The notes: generated from the sequence alone by a model not told the origin. A DNA stretch of 14,532 bases from an uncultured bacterium (GCA_902779075.1 CACZAK010000100.1:1-14532); one strand, 5' to 3'. Positions 7,145 to 14,040 are shown, numbered from the stretch's first letter. Translations and numbers: made by a program.

Positions 7145-7780
7145 TCAGCGTGCGCTGGCAAGCGCGGCGGCGTCCGCCGCCAGTTTTTCGATGGCGTCCC
7201 AGTCGTTCGACGCAAGCGCGTCCTTCGGCACGATCCACGTGCCGCCGCAAGCGATGATCTCGGGGACGGCGAGATAGTCCTTGAGGTTCGAGAGGTTGAT
7301 TCCGCCTGTGGGCATGAATTTTACGCCGGTGGAGCGGAATGCCCCCAGAAGGTTCTTGATCATCTTCACGCCCCCGGCCGCCTCGGCCGGGAAGAACTTG
7401 ACCATCGGCACGCCGGCGGTGAGCGCCTGCGAGAGCTCGCTCGCCGTGGCGATGCCAGGCACCATCGGAAGTCCTACCGCCTTTGCGGTAGCCACCACCA
7501 CGGGGTCGAAACCCGGCGCCACGCCGAACGCGGCTCCCGCCGCCACGGCGGCGCGCACCTGCTCCGGCGTTAGCAGCGTGCCTGCGCCCACCACGGCTTC
7601 CGGCACCTCGGCCTTGATCTTGGCGATCGCCCCCGCAGCGGCCTTCGTGCGGAACGTCACCTCGAGAACCGGCAGCCCGCCCTTCACTAACGCGCGGGCG
7701 AGCGGCACGGCCTTCGCCTCGTCCTCGATCACGATCACCGGAACCACCCCGGCCTTCTTTAGCGTTTCAACGACATCCAT
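7145..7780 (-). CDS. eda: 2-dehydro-3-deoxy-phosphogluconate (KDPG) aldolase
   Basis: Cytoplasmic class I aldolase of the Entner-Doudoroff and uronate pathways. It splits 2-keto-3-deoxy-6-phosphogluconate into pyruvate and glyceraldehyde 3-phosphate, and often also acts on 4-hydroxy-2-oxoglutarate. The 211-aa length matches the family. The Schiff-base lysine is K128 in VKFFPAE (E. coli K133) and the catalytic Glu is E40 in VLEVTFRT (E. coli E45). R44, VVGAGTLL (63-70) and PTGGINLSN (157-165) line the phosphate and substrate site. The start at 7780 is preferred over an in-frame ATG at 7816, since AAAGGAAG lies just upstream of 7780 and the earlier ATG sits inside a palindrome without a ribosome site. 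First gene of a four-gene string. Its metabolic link to the genes behind it is not obvious. Confidence 0.95.
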   Translation of the reverse strand: MDVVETLKKAGVVPVIVIEDEAKAVPLARALVKGGLPVLEVTFRTKAAAGAIAKIKAEVPEAVVGAGTLLTPEQVRAAVAAGAAFGVAPGFDPVVVATAKAVGLPMVPGIATASELSQALTAGVPMVKFFPAEAAGGVKMIKNLLGAFRSTGVKFMPTGGINLSNLKDYLAVPEIIACGGTWIVPKDALASNDWDAIEKLAADAAALASAR

Positions 7781-7808
7781 AAGCTTCCTTTCTTTCAATT
7801 GTTCACAA

Positions 7809-7878
7809 ATCTTCATTGTCCACCAATCAGCATTGCCACCAATACAAATTGTATTGCCGATTGGTGGACAATGAGGAT
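7809..7878. repeat. Long inverted repeat in the eda leader
   Basis: The arms 7814-7828 and 7859-7873 are perfect 15-bp inverted copies (CATTGTCCACCAATC and its complement). With one mismatch they extend to 20 bp (7809-7828 and 7859-7878). The 30-base loop contains a second perfect palindrome, AATACAA-A-TTGTATT (7841-7855). The left arm also carries CACCAAT, repeated directly inside the loop (7821 and 7837). There is no T-run on either side, so it is not an intrinsic terminator. It could be an RNA hairpin controlling eda, a regulator site, or a small palindromic mobile element. On the minus strand TACAAT (7853-7848) could serve as a -10 for eda. This occupies the 123-base gap between the M50 gene and eda. 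Confidence 0.8.
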
Positions 7879-7903
7879 TGAAGATTGTTGATCATTAAAC
7901 GAG

Positions 7904-8671
7904 CTATCGCCTCCTCCGCACTTCCACTTCGTCATCGTCGTCATCGTCCGAATACGGCGGCGGCGACACGCGCGCGGAAAATTCCCACGGACTTCCCCAG
8001 CGCTCCTCCTGCACGGCCTGCACGTACTCCCGCCAGCCCTCGCGCCAGATCATCCACGCGATGAGAATGGAGATAAAGCCCCAAGGGCCACGCGTGAAGA
8101 TTGAGTGCAGTCCCCGCAGCGCGAGCAGGATCGCGAAGCCGCGCCCCACGATCATCGCCGCGTACGTCGCCTTCGCGCGCGTCGTGAATATCCGCGCCAC
8201 GCTGCGGAAGATGCGCCCGCCGTCCATCGGGAACCCCGGCAGCAGGTTGAAGGCGCCGAGGATGAGGTTCATCCAGAAGACGTACGCGAGCACGTTCCAC
8301 AGCCACTCGTTCTCTATGGGCAGGTACCGCGCCGACACCCAACCGATGCCGGACAGAATAAACGACACGAGTGGTCCGGCGAGAGCCGTAAGAAATTCCT
8401 GATACGCCTTTCGCGGCATGCCAATCAATGACGCACACCCTCCGAGGAGCGACAGCGTGATGTCGCGCGTCTGGTAGCCGAACGCGCGCGCCGTGAGCGC
8501 GTGGCCAAGTTCGTGCAGCGTGATCGACACCGCGAGCGCAAGCGCGCACGCAAGACCGAAAGAGAAGGACCCAAAGTCCAGCACGAACAACACGAGCAGG
8601 ACAATAAGCGACATATCGAGATACACGGGTATCCCGAACACGTCGCAAATTCTGAACTTGCTTGAAAACAT
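7904..8671 (-). CDS. M50 site-2 (SpoIVFB-like) membrane metalloprotease
   Basis: Intramembrane zinc protease that cleaves membrane-bound substrates within the bilayer. In the 255-aa product the zinc ligands are in HELGH (53-57) and the third ligand is D150 in NLLPGFPMDGG (142-152). Several hydrophobic segments surround both motifs, as in SpoIVFB-type members. There is no PDZ or CBS domain. The C-terminus is odd: DDDDDDEVEV followed by RRRR. The start at 8671 is chosen because it begins the family-typical sequence (FGIPVYLDMSL) and lies exactly seven bases after TGG-TAGAAT. A longer frame to 8911 would run antisense through proC and is rejected. No Shine-Dalgarno is present. The substrate cannot be read from the context. 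Confidence 0.88.
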   Translation of the reverse strand: MFSSKFRICDVFGIPVYLDMSLIVLLVLFVLDFGSFSFGLACALALAVSITLHELGHALTARAFGYQTRDITLSLLGGCASLIGMPRKAYQEFLTALAGPLVSFILSGIGWVSARYLPIENEWLWNVLAYVFWMNLILGAFNLLPGFPMDGGRIFRSVARIFTTRAKATYAAMIVGRGFAILLALRGLHSIFTRGPWGFISILIAWMIWREGWREYVQAVQEERWGSPWEFSARVSPPPYSDDDDDDEVEVRRRR

Positions 8672-8678
8672 GTTTAAT

Positions 8679-8708
8679 ATTCTACCATTTTCTACCCCGT
8701 CTGTGCAA
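8679..8708 (-). promoter_or_regulatory. Extended -10 promoter of the M50 gene, predicted leaderless
   Basis: On the minus strand, TTGCAC (8708-8703), an 18-bp spacer including TGG, and TAGAAT (8684-8679) are followed by seven bases (ATTAAAC) and then the ATG at 8671. The mRNA would start at or within a base or two of the start codon. It shares a 68-bp spacer with the divergent proC promoter. Confidence 0.65.
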
Positions 8709-8723
8709 TGCCCCGCGCAAATA

Positions 8724-8742
8724 TGATATAATGTGCGCCATG
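8724..8742 (+). promoter_or_regulatory. Extended -10 promoter of the proC operon, predicted leaderless
   Basis: TGA-TATAAT (hexamer 8727-8732) is followed by GTGCGCC and then ATG at 8740. The 7-base distance from the hexamer to the start codon equals the usual distance to the transcription start. There is no Shine-Dalgarno sequence, and no strong -35 is seen at 17 bp. Confidence 0.7.
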
Positions 8743-9546
8743 AAAACTTCACTTGGATTTTTCGGCGCCGGCAAGATGGCCGAGGGCATCCTCGCGGCCG
8801 CCGCGTGCCAGAAGGGCTTCGACCCGCAGACCGTCCTGATGGCGGAGAAGATTCCCGCACGCGCGCAGGAACTCGCGAAACGCTACCACGTGCGCACCAC
8901 GCCTGACGCAAAGGACGTTGCGCGCGCCGCGCGCGTGATTTTTCTCGCGGTGCGTCCGCAGGATCTCGCCGCGCTCGCGGCGGACGTGAAGCCGCTCCTC
9001 ACGGCGAAGACGCTCGTCGTCTCCATCGCCGCCGGCAAGTCGCTCGCCACGCTCCGCAAGCTGCTCGGCACTGGCGTGCGCCTCGTGCGCGTGATGCCGA
9101 ACCTCGCCCTCCGCGCGCGCGAGGGCATGTGCGCGATCTGTCCCGCGAAGAACGCGACGCCCGCCGACGTGAAGCGCGTCGCGAAGATCCTCAACGGCGC
9201 AGGCCGCACCGTCGTGCTGCCCGAAAAATGCTTCGACGCCGTCACGGCCCTCTCCGGCAGCGGTCCCGCATTCTTCGCGTTCATGGAACAGGCCATGGCG
9301 GCGGGTGGCGTGAAACTCGGCCTCCCGAAGGACGCCGCGCGCCTCCTCGCGGAACAGACAATGCTCGGCACGGCCGCCTATCTGCGTCAGTCCGGCGCAG
9401 ACCTCGAAACTTTCATCTCCGGCGTGGCCACTCCCGGCGGCACGACCGCCGCAGGCATGGACGTGCTGCGCGCAAGCGACTTTGCGTCCGTCGTCGCAGC
9501 CACCCTTAAGGCCGCCTCCGACCGTTCCGCGGAACTGGGGAAATGA
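8740..9546 (+). CDS. proC: Pyrroline-5-carboxylate reductase
   Basis: Cytoplasmic NAD(P)H-dependent enzyme for the last step of proline synthesis, reducing 1-pyrroline-5-carboxylate to L-proline. The 268-aa length is normal. Dinucleotide-binding GFFGAGKMAEG is at residues 6-16. Further family signatures are FLAVRPQ (68-74), SIAAG (95-99) and RVMPN (117-121). The C-terminal dimer and active-site domain has ALSGSGPAFF (170-179) and SGVATPGGTTAAGM (227-240). The start at 8740 matches the family N-terminus and the leaderless promoter. An in-frame ATG at 8662 lies upstream of the promoter and is rejected. The stop overlaps the next gene in ATGA. Pairing with a fumarase is unusual and suggests only shared transcription. 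Confidence 0.96.
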   Translation: MKTSLGFFGAGKMAEGILAAAACQKGFDPQTVLMAEKIPARAQELAKRYHVRTTPDAKDVARAARVIFLAVRPQDLAALAADVKPLLTAKTLVVSIAAGKSLATLRKLLGTGVRLVRVMPNLALRAREGMCAICPAKNATPADVKRVAKILNGAGRTVVLPEKCFDAVTALSGSGPAFFAFMEQAMAAGGVKLGLPKDAARLLAEQTMLGTAAYLRQSGADLETFISGVATPGGTTAAGMDVLRASDFASVVAATLKAASDRSAELGK

Positions 9547-10376
9547 CAAAGACCGTAACCAGACTCGCGGAGTTGATCCACGAGACGTCGAGTTCGCTGC
9601 CGGACGACGCGGAAAAGGCACTGCGCGCGGCCCTGCGCCGCGAGGCGAAAGGCTCCTCCGCACGACTTGTGCTGGAGACGATCCTCAAGAACGTCGCGCT
9701 CGCCCGCACCGCCGGCACGCCCGTTTGCCAGGATACGGGCACGCTCACGTTCTTCGTATCGGAGGATCTCCGCCGCACCGTCACGCCAGAACGCATCGCC
9801 GCCGCCGTCGCGGCCGCCACCGAAAAGGGCTGGTTGCGCCGCAACACGAACGACGCCGTGACAGGAAAATCCATCGATTCAAATGTATGCCCCGGTGCGC
9901 CCGTGATCCACTATACGCTCGACTCGGAATCGAAGGTACGCCTCATCATGAAAGGCGGCGGAAGCGAGAACATGTCCATGCAGTTCTCCCTGCCCGACGC
10001 CTCACTCGGCGCGGGACGCGACCTCGAGGGAGTGCGGCGCGCCGTACTCGCGGCCGTCCAACACGCGCAGGGCTACGGCTGCGCGCCCGGCATCCTCGGC
10101 GTGTGCATCGGCGGCGACCGTGCAGCCGGTTTTGAGGAGGCAAAGCACCAGCTGCTGCGCAACTTGGCGGATACAAACCCCGTTTCTGCGCTCGCGAAGC
10201 TGGAGCGGCGTCTCCTCCGCGAGGCCAACTCGCTTGGTATCGGCCCGATGGGGCTCGGCGGCAAGACAACGCTTCTCGCAGTCAAGATCGGGGCGCGTCC
10301 GCGCGTGCCCGCAAGCTTCTTCGTGACCGTGGCCTATCTCTGCTGGGCCGCCCGCCGCCGCGAAATCAGTTGGTAA
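9543..10376 (+). CDS. Class I fumarate hydratase (or tartrate dehydratase) alpha subunit
   Basis: Oxygen-sensitive [4Fe-4S] hydro-lyase subunit. With the next gene it would interconvert fumarate and malate in the TCA cycle or in the reductive branch of anaerobes. The 277-aa protein keeps all three cluster cysteines: C62 in VCQDTGT, C180 in GYGCAPGILGVCIGGD, and C267 in VAYLCWAARR. Other family marks are SNVCPGAP (113-120), KGGGSEN (137-143) and GIGPMGLGGKTT (232-243). The start codon overlaps the proC stop in ATGA, and the beta subunit begins 10 bases after the stop, so the three genes form an operon. L-tartrate dehydratase uses the same two-subunit fold, so fumarase is favoured but not proven. 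Confidence 0.92.
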   Translation: MTKTVTRLAELIHETSSSLPDDAEKALRAALRREAKGSSARLVLETILKNVALARTAGTPVCQDTGTLTFFVSEDLRRTVTPERIAAAVAAATEKGWLRRNTNDAVTGKSIDSNVCPGAPVIHYTLDSESKVRLIMKGGGSENMSMQFSLPDASLGAGRDLEGVRRAVLAAVQHAQGYGCAPGILGVCIGGDRAAGFEEAKHQLLRNLADTNPVSALAKLERRLLREANSLGIGPMGLGGKTTLLAVKIGARPRVPASFFVTVAYLCWAARRREISW

Positions 10377-10386
10377 GAGGAAAGCG

Positions 10387-10962
10387 ATGACAACACTGAC
10401 ATATCCTTTCTTGGAAGCGGATGTGCGTGCGCTCAAGGCGGGGGACGCCGTGAGCGTGAACGGTCTGATCCGCACTGGGCGCGACCGCTTCCACAAGTTC
10501 TTCGCCGACGGCGGCAAACTGCCTTGCGACTTCCGCGACGGCGCGCTCTTCCACTGCGGTCCCGTAGTGGTGAAGAACCCCGACGGTTCCTGGCGCGTCG
10601 TCGCCGGCGGTCCAACAACGTCCGTGCGCGAAAACCCCTACGAACCCGCATTCATCGAACAGACGGGCGTGCGCCTCATCATCGGCAAGGGCGGGATGGA
10701 CGCGCGCACGCTCGACGCCTGCGCGAAGTGTGGCGCGGTCTACCTGCAGGCCGTCGGAGGCGCGGCTGCCGTCACCGCCCACGCCATCACGCGCGTGACG
10801 AACGTCTACTTCCTCGAGGAATTCGGTGCCGCCGAGGCGTGCTGGGAGTTTGAGGTGAAGGACTTCCGTTGCGTGGTGGCGATGGATAGCCACGGCACCT
10901 CGCTCTTCGCGCAGGTCGAGGCCGCGTCCAACCGACGCTTCCGCGAGCTGTTGGCAAAATGA
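10387..10962 (+). CDS. Class I fumarate hydratase (or tartrate dehydratase) beta subunit
   Basis: C-terminal-domain partner of the preceding alpha subunit. Together they form the complete hydro-lyase that is a single chain in E. coli FumA. The 191-aa product has GRDRFHKFF (31-39), the substrate-binding GPTTSVRENPYEP (75-87), IGKGGM (99-104) and FRCVVAMDSHGTSLF (160-174). The length is usual for split beta subunits. GAGGA, about 6-7 bases before the ATG, is a good ribosome site, in contrast with the leaderless start of proC. It is the last gene of the operon and converges on folB with a 16-base gap and no visible terminator. Confidence 0.92.
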   Translation: MTTLTYPFLEADVRALKAGDAVSVNGLIRTGRDRFHKFFADGGKLPCDFRDGALFHCGPVVVKNPDGSWRVVAGGPTTSVRENPYEPAFIEQTGVRLIIGKGGMDARTLDACAKCGAVYLQAVGGAAAVTAHAITRVTNVYFLEEFGAAEACWEFEVKDFRCVVAMDSHGTSLFAQVEAASNRRFRELLAK

Positions 10963-10978
10963 ATCGAGGGCCGAGGAA

Positions 10979-11326
10979 TCACTTCCTTGTCACCCTGACT
11001 TCCGCGCTGCCCAGCCCTGGCACGCTGCCGAACTTGCGCACGCCCACGGTCACGCTTTCCACGCGCGGGTCTGCGAGGCACACGTCCGCCACCACGCCGG
11101 CGGCGCGTTCCAGGAGACGGCACCGCGCGTCCTCCAGCGCCTCGCGGATGTTGCCCACCAGGAGCGCGTAGTCCACAGTGTCGTCAAGGCGGTCCGAATC
11201 CGCCGCGTCCTCGAGGTCGATGTCAAGCGCCACGTCAACGAGCAGACGCTGCTCGTTTTCGCGTTCCTCGGGCAGGTCCCCGATGATGCATTCGACCTCT
11301 ATGCCGTTGAGTCTCAGCTGGTCCAT
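10979..11326 (-). CDS. folB: Dihydroneopterin aldolase
   Basis: Folate synthesis enzyme that converts 7,8-dihydroneopterin to 6-hydroxymethyl-dihydropterin and glycolaldehyde, as a cytoplasmic octamer of the tunnelling fold. The 115-aa length is typical. LNGIEVECIIGDLPEERENEQ (6-26) holds the substrate-anchoring Glu (E21/E22), DDTVDYALL (48-56) the conserved Tyr (Y53), and GVRKFG (95-100) the catalytic Lys (K98). The start at 11326 is supported by GAGGAGAT eight bases upstream. In-frame ATGs at 11344, 11398 and 11527 are less likely. No other folate genes are nearby. Confidence is slightly reduced because related pterin epimerases share the fold. Confidence 0.87.
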   Translation of the reverse strand: MDQLRLNGIEVECIIGDLPEERENEQRLLVDVALDIDLEDAADSDRLDDTVDYALLVGNIREALEDARCRLLERAAGVVADVCLADPRVESVTVGVRKFGSVPGLGSAEVRVTRK

Positions 11327-11386
11327 CGCTAGATCTCCTCGCATGTCTTTCGTTGGAAACACCGCATACACTTTCTCGTGGCGGGA

Positions 11387-11395
11387 AGTATAGCA
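11387..11395 (-). promoter_or_regulatory. Extended -10 promoter of folB
   Basis: The minus strand reads TGC-TATACT with the hexamer at 11392-11387. Transcription would start near 11380, leaving a leader of about 54 bases that ends in the GAGGAGAT ribosome site. It is divergent from the NSS transporter promoter about 80 bp away. Confidence 0.5.
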
Positions 11396-11451
11396 CATTT
11401 TCACCCTTTGCGCATTGCCATGTTCGCATATTCCTAGTAAATCATTCCCTC

Positions 11452-11481
11452 TTGCTTTTTCATCCCCGCTCATGCTATACT
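11452..11481 (+). promoter_or_regulatory. Extended -10 promoter of the NSS transporter gene
   Basis: TTGCTT (11452-11457), an 18-bp spacer ending in TGC, and TATACT (11476-11481) form a plausible promoter. Transcription would begin near 11488, only about nine bases before the ATG at 11497. No Shine-Dalgarno sequence fits in this very short leader. Confidence 0.5.
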
Positions 11482-11496
11482 GCTTGCCTTTCCAAA

Positions 11497-12903
11497 ATGA
11501 GCGACATGAACAAACAGAACAGATCAAGCTGGTCGGGTCAGTTGGCGTTCGTGCTGGCGGCCGCCGCGTCGGCCATCGGCCTCGGCAACCTCTGGCGCTT
11601 CCCGTACCTGGCGGCGAAGTACGGCGGCGGCGTGTTCATCGCCGTCTACATCGCCCTCTCCCTCACCCTTGGCTTCACCCTGCTGGTGACAGAGATCGCG
11701 ATCGGACGCTACTCGCGGCAGAGCCAGCTCACCGCGTTCAACAAGCTCGGACACCCGAAGTGGAACTTCCTCGGCGTCCTCGCCACCGTCGTCCCCCTCT
11801 TCATCCTCCCCTACTACAACGTCATCGGTGGATGGGTCGTCAAGTACTTCGTCGCCTACGTCAAGCTCGTCGCGGGCGGCGGCACGGCCATCGAGAACCC
11901 GCAGGCGTTCTTCGATTCTTTCGTAGCCGCGCCGTGGGACCCGTTCGTCTGCATGACGATATTCACAGTCGTGACGTGCGCGGTGATCGTTATGGGCGTG
12001 AAGAACGGAATCGAGAGGTCGAACATCGTGATGATGCCACTGTTGCTCATGATGGCCGTCGGCCTCGCGGTGTACGTCGGATGCCTCCCAGGCGAGGGCG
12101 AGGGCATCAAGTTCTACCTCGTGCCGGACTTCTCCTCGTGCGACAACATCGGCAAGGTGGTGCTCGGCGCGATGGGACAGATGTTCTACTCGCTCTCGCT
12201 CGCGATGGGGATCATGATCACCTACGGCAGCTACATGCGCAGGCAGGACTCCGTGCCGAAGGCGGCGGTGCGGATCGTGGCGGCTGACACCTTCGTGGCC
12301 GTCCTCTCCGGCTTCATGATCATCCCGGTCGTCGTGATGTTCGCGGCGAAGTCGGGCGCGGGACGCGCCACCATCGATGCCGGACCGGGGCTGATGTTCG
12401 TCACCCTCCCGAAGGTGTTCGCGGAGTTCGGCGCGACGGGCGCGTGGATCGGCCTCGCGTTCTTCACGCTCGTCCTGTTCGCCGCGTTCACGAGCGCCAT
12501 CTCGATGACCGAGGCGTGCGTGGCGGCCGTGTGCGACTACCTCCACGTGAAGAGGAACTCGTCGGTCGCGGCGGTGTGTACCTGGTCCATTGCGCTCGGT
12601 TCGCTCTCCGCGTTCGGCTACGGACGCTGGAAGGACTTCAAGCCGTTCGGACTCCCCGCGCTCGACTTCTTCGACAGCTCGATGAACGTCCTCACGCCGA
12701 TCGTCGCAGCGCTCATCTGCGTGTTCGCGGGATGGGTCCTGCGTCCGAAGCGCATCCTCGCGGAATGCCGACGCGACGGCAGCGCCGTCGGATTCAAGAC
12801 GTTCTACGCAGTGATGGTCAAGTTCATCGCGCCGCTTCTGGTGCTGACGATCCTCGTCTCGGAAATCTGCCGCACTCTAGGCATCGGCGGCTGGAAGATC
12901 TGA
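11497..12903 (+). CDS. Neurotransmitter:sodium symporter (NSS/SNF) family transporter
   Basis: LeuT-fold inner-membrane carrier that imports amino acids or related amines with sodium. The 468-aa product has about twelve hydrophobic segments. TM1 has the hallmark SAIGLGNLWRFPYL (25-38), which supplies the Na+ and substrate backbone sites. TM6 has GQMFYSLSLAMGIMITYGSY (227-246) and TM8 has LFAAFTSAISMTEA (327-340). The start is taken at 11497. An in-frame ATG at 11506 is equally possible, since neither has a Shine-Dalgarno site. It stands alone and divergent from folB. The substrate cannot be assigned. Tryptophan, tyrosine, leucine and methionine carriers all occur in the family. Confidence 0.94.
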   Translation: MSDMNKQNRSSWSGQLAFVLAAAASAIGLGNLWRFPYLAAKYGGGVFIAVYIALSLTLGFTLLVTEIAIGRYSRQSQLTAFNKLGHPKWNFLGVLATVVPLFILPYYNVIGGWVVKYFVAYVKLVAGGGTAIENPQAFFDSFVAAPWDPFVCMTIFTVVTCAVIVMGVKNGIERSNIVMMPLLLMMAVGLAVYVGCLPGEGEGIKFYLVPDFSSCDNIGKVVLGAMGQMFYSLSLAMGIMITYGSYMRRQDSVPKAAVRIVAADTFVAVLSGFMIIPVVVMFAAKSGAGRATIDAGPGLMFVTLPKVFAEFGATGAWIGLAFFTLVLFAAFTSAISMTEACVAAVCDYLHVKRNSSVAAVCTWSIALGSLSAFGYGRWKDFKPFGLPALDFFDSSMNVLTPIVAALICVFAGWVLRPKRILAECRRDGSAVGFKTFYAVMVKFIAPLLVLTILVSEICRTLGIGGWKI

Positions 12904-12927
12904 ACATCCCTCCGTTCCAAGACGCTC

Positions 12928-13013
12928 CACCCTCGCCTCCCGGCGAGCCGCAAAGTGGTAGGGCGCGATCACCGAGCGCGCCGCCAGGTGGGGCGAGCCC
13001 TCCGGGCGAGCCG
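12928..13013. repeat. GGCGAGCC-type short repeats, left cluster
   Basis: A 26-bp element at 12987-13012 consists of GGTG followed by two copies of GGGCGAGCC separated by CTCC. A related partial copy with the hairpin CTCGCC-TCCC-GGCGAG lies at 12933-12948, and the hairpin-like GGCGCG/CGCGCC lies between them (about 12962-12982). No gene is seen in 12904-13017. The same 26-mer recurs identically at 14041-14066. Confidence 0.75.
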
Positions 13014-13017
13014 CCCC

Positions 13018-13096
13018 CTACTGCACCTCCACCACCACCTTGAAGAACCGCATCGCCGCCTTCTCCGCCGCCGACACTCCTTCAACGCCATTCGAA
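13018..13096 (-). pseudogene. Relic of the 3' end of a large (probably surface) protein gene
   Basis: The minus strand encodes an isolated C-terminus, about GVEGVSAAEKAAMRFFKVVVEVQ in two adjoining stretches, ending in TAG at 13018-13020. The motif RFFKVxVE before a stop is, as I recall, a common last strand of big secreted proteins in Kiritimatiellota and related gut bacteria. Homology with the relic at 14074-14390 stops near 13096, where the AAA+ ATPase remnant begins, so the 5' part is gone. Far too short to be a gene. Confidence 0.55.
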
Positions 13097-13097
13097 C

Positions 13098-13117
13098 GGG
13101 GAGATAAGGGGAGATAA
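13098..13117. repeat. Tandem GGGGAGATAA duplication
   Basis: Two perfect 10-bp copies abut (13098-13107, 13108-13117). They mark the switch from GC-rich relic sequence to the AT-rich control region of the ATPase remnant, and may lie at the junction of the element. Confidence 0.6.
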
Positions 13118-13132
13118 TTTTTTCAAAATTTT

Positions 13133-13172
13133 TATACCACATGGCGTTATTCCATTTGGTATAATATGCGGC
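13133..13172 (+). promoter_or_regulatory. Operator-like palindrome overlapping an extended -10 promoter
   Basis: TATACCACATGG (13133-13144) and CCATTTGGTATA (13152-13163) are inverted copies with 11 of 12 matches and a 7-base centre. The right arm runs into TGG-TATAAT (hexamer 13160-13165). After the hexamer come seven bases (ATGCGGC) and then AAA at 13173, where the leaderless genes in this window have ATG. This looks like a repressor-controlled promoter left behind by the truncated ATPase gene. Confidence 0.6.
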
Positions 13173-14015
13173 AAACGTTCGTTTCTGGAGCGGACTGCCG
13201 AGCTCGTCAAAGGGCTCCGGCCCGTTTTTTCCGTGGATCGGGACACGGGTGCGCCGACAATCTCCGTCGACGTCAAGGCCGCACGTAACGTGGAGTCGGT
13301 AGAAGAGGTCATGGACATGATTGCCAGCCATTCTGCGGCAAAACGGCTTTGCGTCGTGTTCGACGAATTCCAGGACGTCCTGAACATTCCGGAATCCGAT
13401 GCCGTCCTTGCCGCGCTTCGCTCCAAGATACAGTTTCTGCCAGACACGCCATTCATCTTTCTCGGCAGCGTCAGAAACAGGATGCGGGACATATTCGATT
13501 CGCCGAAGAGTCCGTTCTTCAAGAGTGCCATTTCCTTTGGTGTGGAGCGCATAGACGAGAACGCGATGACAAACTTCCTGATCGGACGCTTCAAGGCGGG
13601 CAACCGTCGCATAGACCGCGAGACCGTGGGCGGGATAATGAAAGCTGCGGACTTCATTCCAGGGGACATCCAGGAACTATGCGAAACGACCTGGCTTGTC
13701 ACGGATGACGGGCAGACAATTTCCGGTGCGGACGTGTCCAATGGACTGGAAGCGGTCTTTGCGCGCGAATCCCGTACATTCATATCGACATTCGGAAAGC
13801 TCACGACCGTTCAGGCAAACGTACTGAAAGGACTTGCGGAACCCAACCACTGCAAGATGTATTCCGGCGAGTTCATGGAAACATACGGGATAAGGAATGT
13901 CGGCAGTATCTCCAAGGCGCTCAAGCGCCTCGTAGCCGACGAGATAATCTACGAATTCAACGACGAATACCTTTTCGAGAACCCGTTCTTCCGCGAATGG
14001 GTACGAAGAAGGTAG
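13173..14015 (+). pseudogene. 5'-truncated AAA+ (STAND-like, DUF234-type) ATPase
   Basis: Remnant of an AAA+ ATPase of the kind that carries a C-terminal winged helix. From a GTG at 13233 the frame gives 260 aa with Walker B LCVVFDEFQDV (39-49, D44/E45), a sensor-1-like FIFLGSVRN (74-82), the lid (about 108-175) and a winged helix (about 185-260, GSISKALKRLV ... NPFFREWV). The family-like stretch FLERTAELVKGLRPVFS is read in the same frame upstream of 13233, showing that the homologous region began earlier. The Walker A loop and roughly the first 100 residues are missing, and only about 10 bases separate the surviving promoter from coding sequence. No ATG is in frame at the leaderless position. 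The gene is thus probably dead. It is visibly less GC-rich than its neighbours, fitting a mobile or horizontally spread family. Confidence 0.8.
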
Positions 14016-14040
14016 CTGGGAACGCCGCCATCCTGACAGC

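Noticed and set aside
7132..7215. N-terminal extension of the coiled-coil protein to 7215
   Set aside because: It would overlap the end of eda by 71 bases with Arg/Pro-rich sequence and has no need of it. The ATG at 7131 has a purine-rich site and precedes the TM helix.
7781..7816. In-frame ATG at 7816 as the eda start
   Set aside because: It lies in the palindrome and lacks a ribosome site, while 7780 has AAAGGAAG and gives the usual eda length.
7809..7878. Intrinsic terminator between the M50 gene and eda
   Set aside because: Strong pairing, but the 30-base loop and absence of a T-run on either strand argue against termination.
8672..8911. N-terminal extension of the M50 protease to 8911
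   Set aside because: It runs antisense to proC, has Arg/Pro/Ser-rich shadow composition, and would cross both promoters.
12933..12950. Terminator after the NSS transporter gene
   Set aside because: The hairpin CTCGCC/GGCGAG has no T-run and is part of the dispersed GGCGAGCC repeat family.
13166..13289. Short open frame starting ATGCGGCAAACG, directly after TATAAT
   Set aside because: The ATG is within seven bases of the -10 hexamer, so it would be upstream of the mRNA start. The product is Arg/Ala-rich and out of frame with the ATPase.
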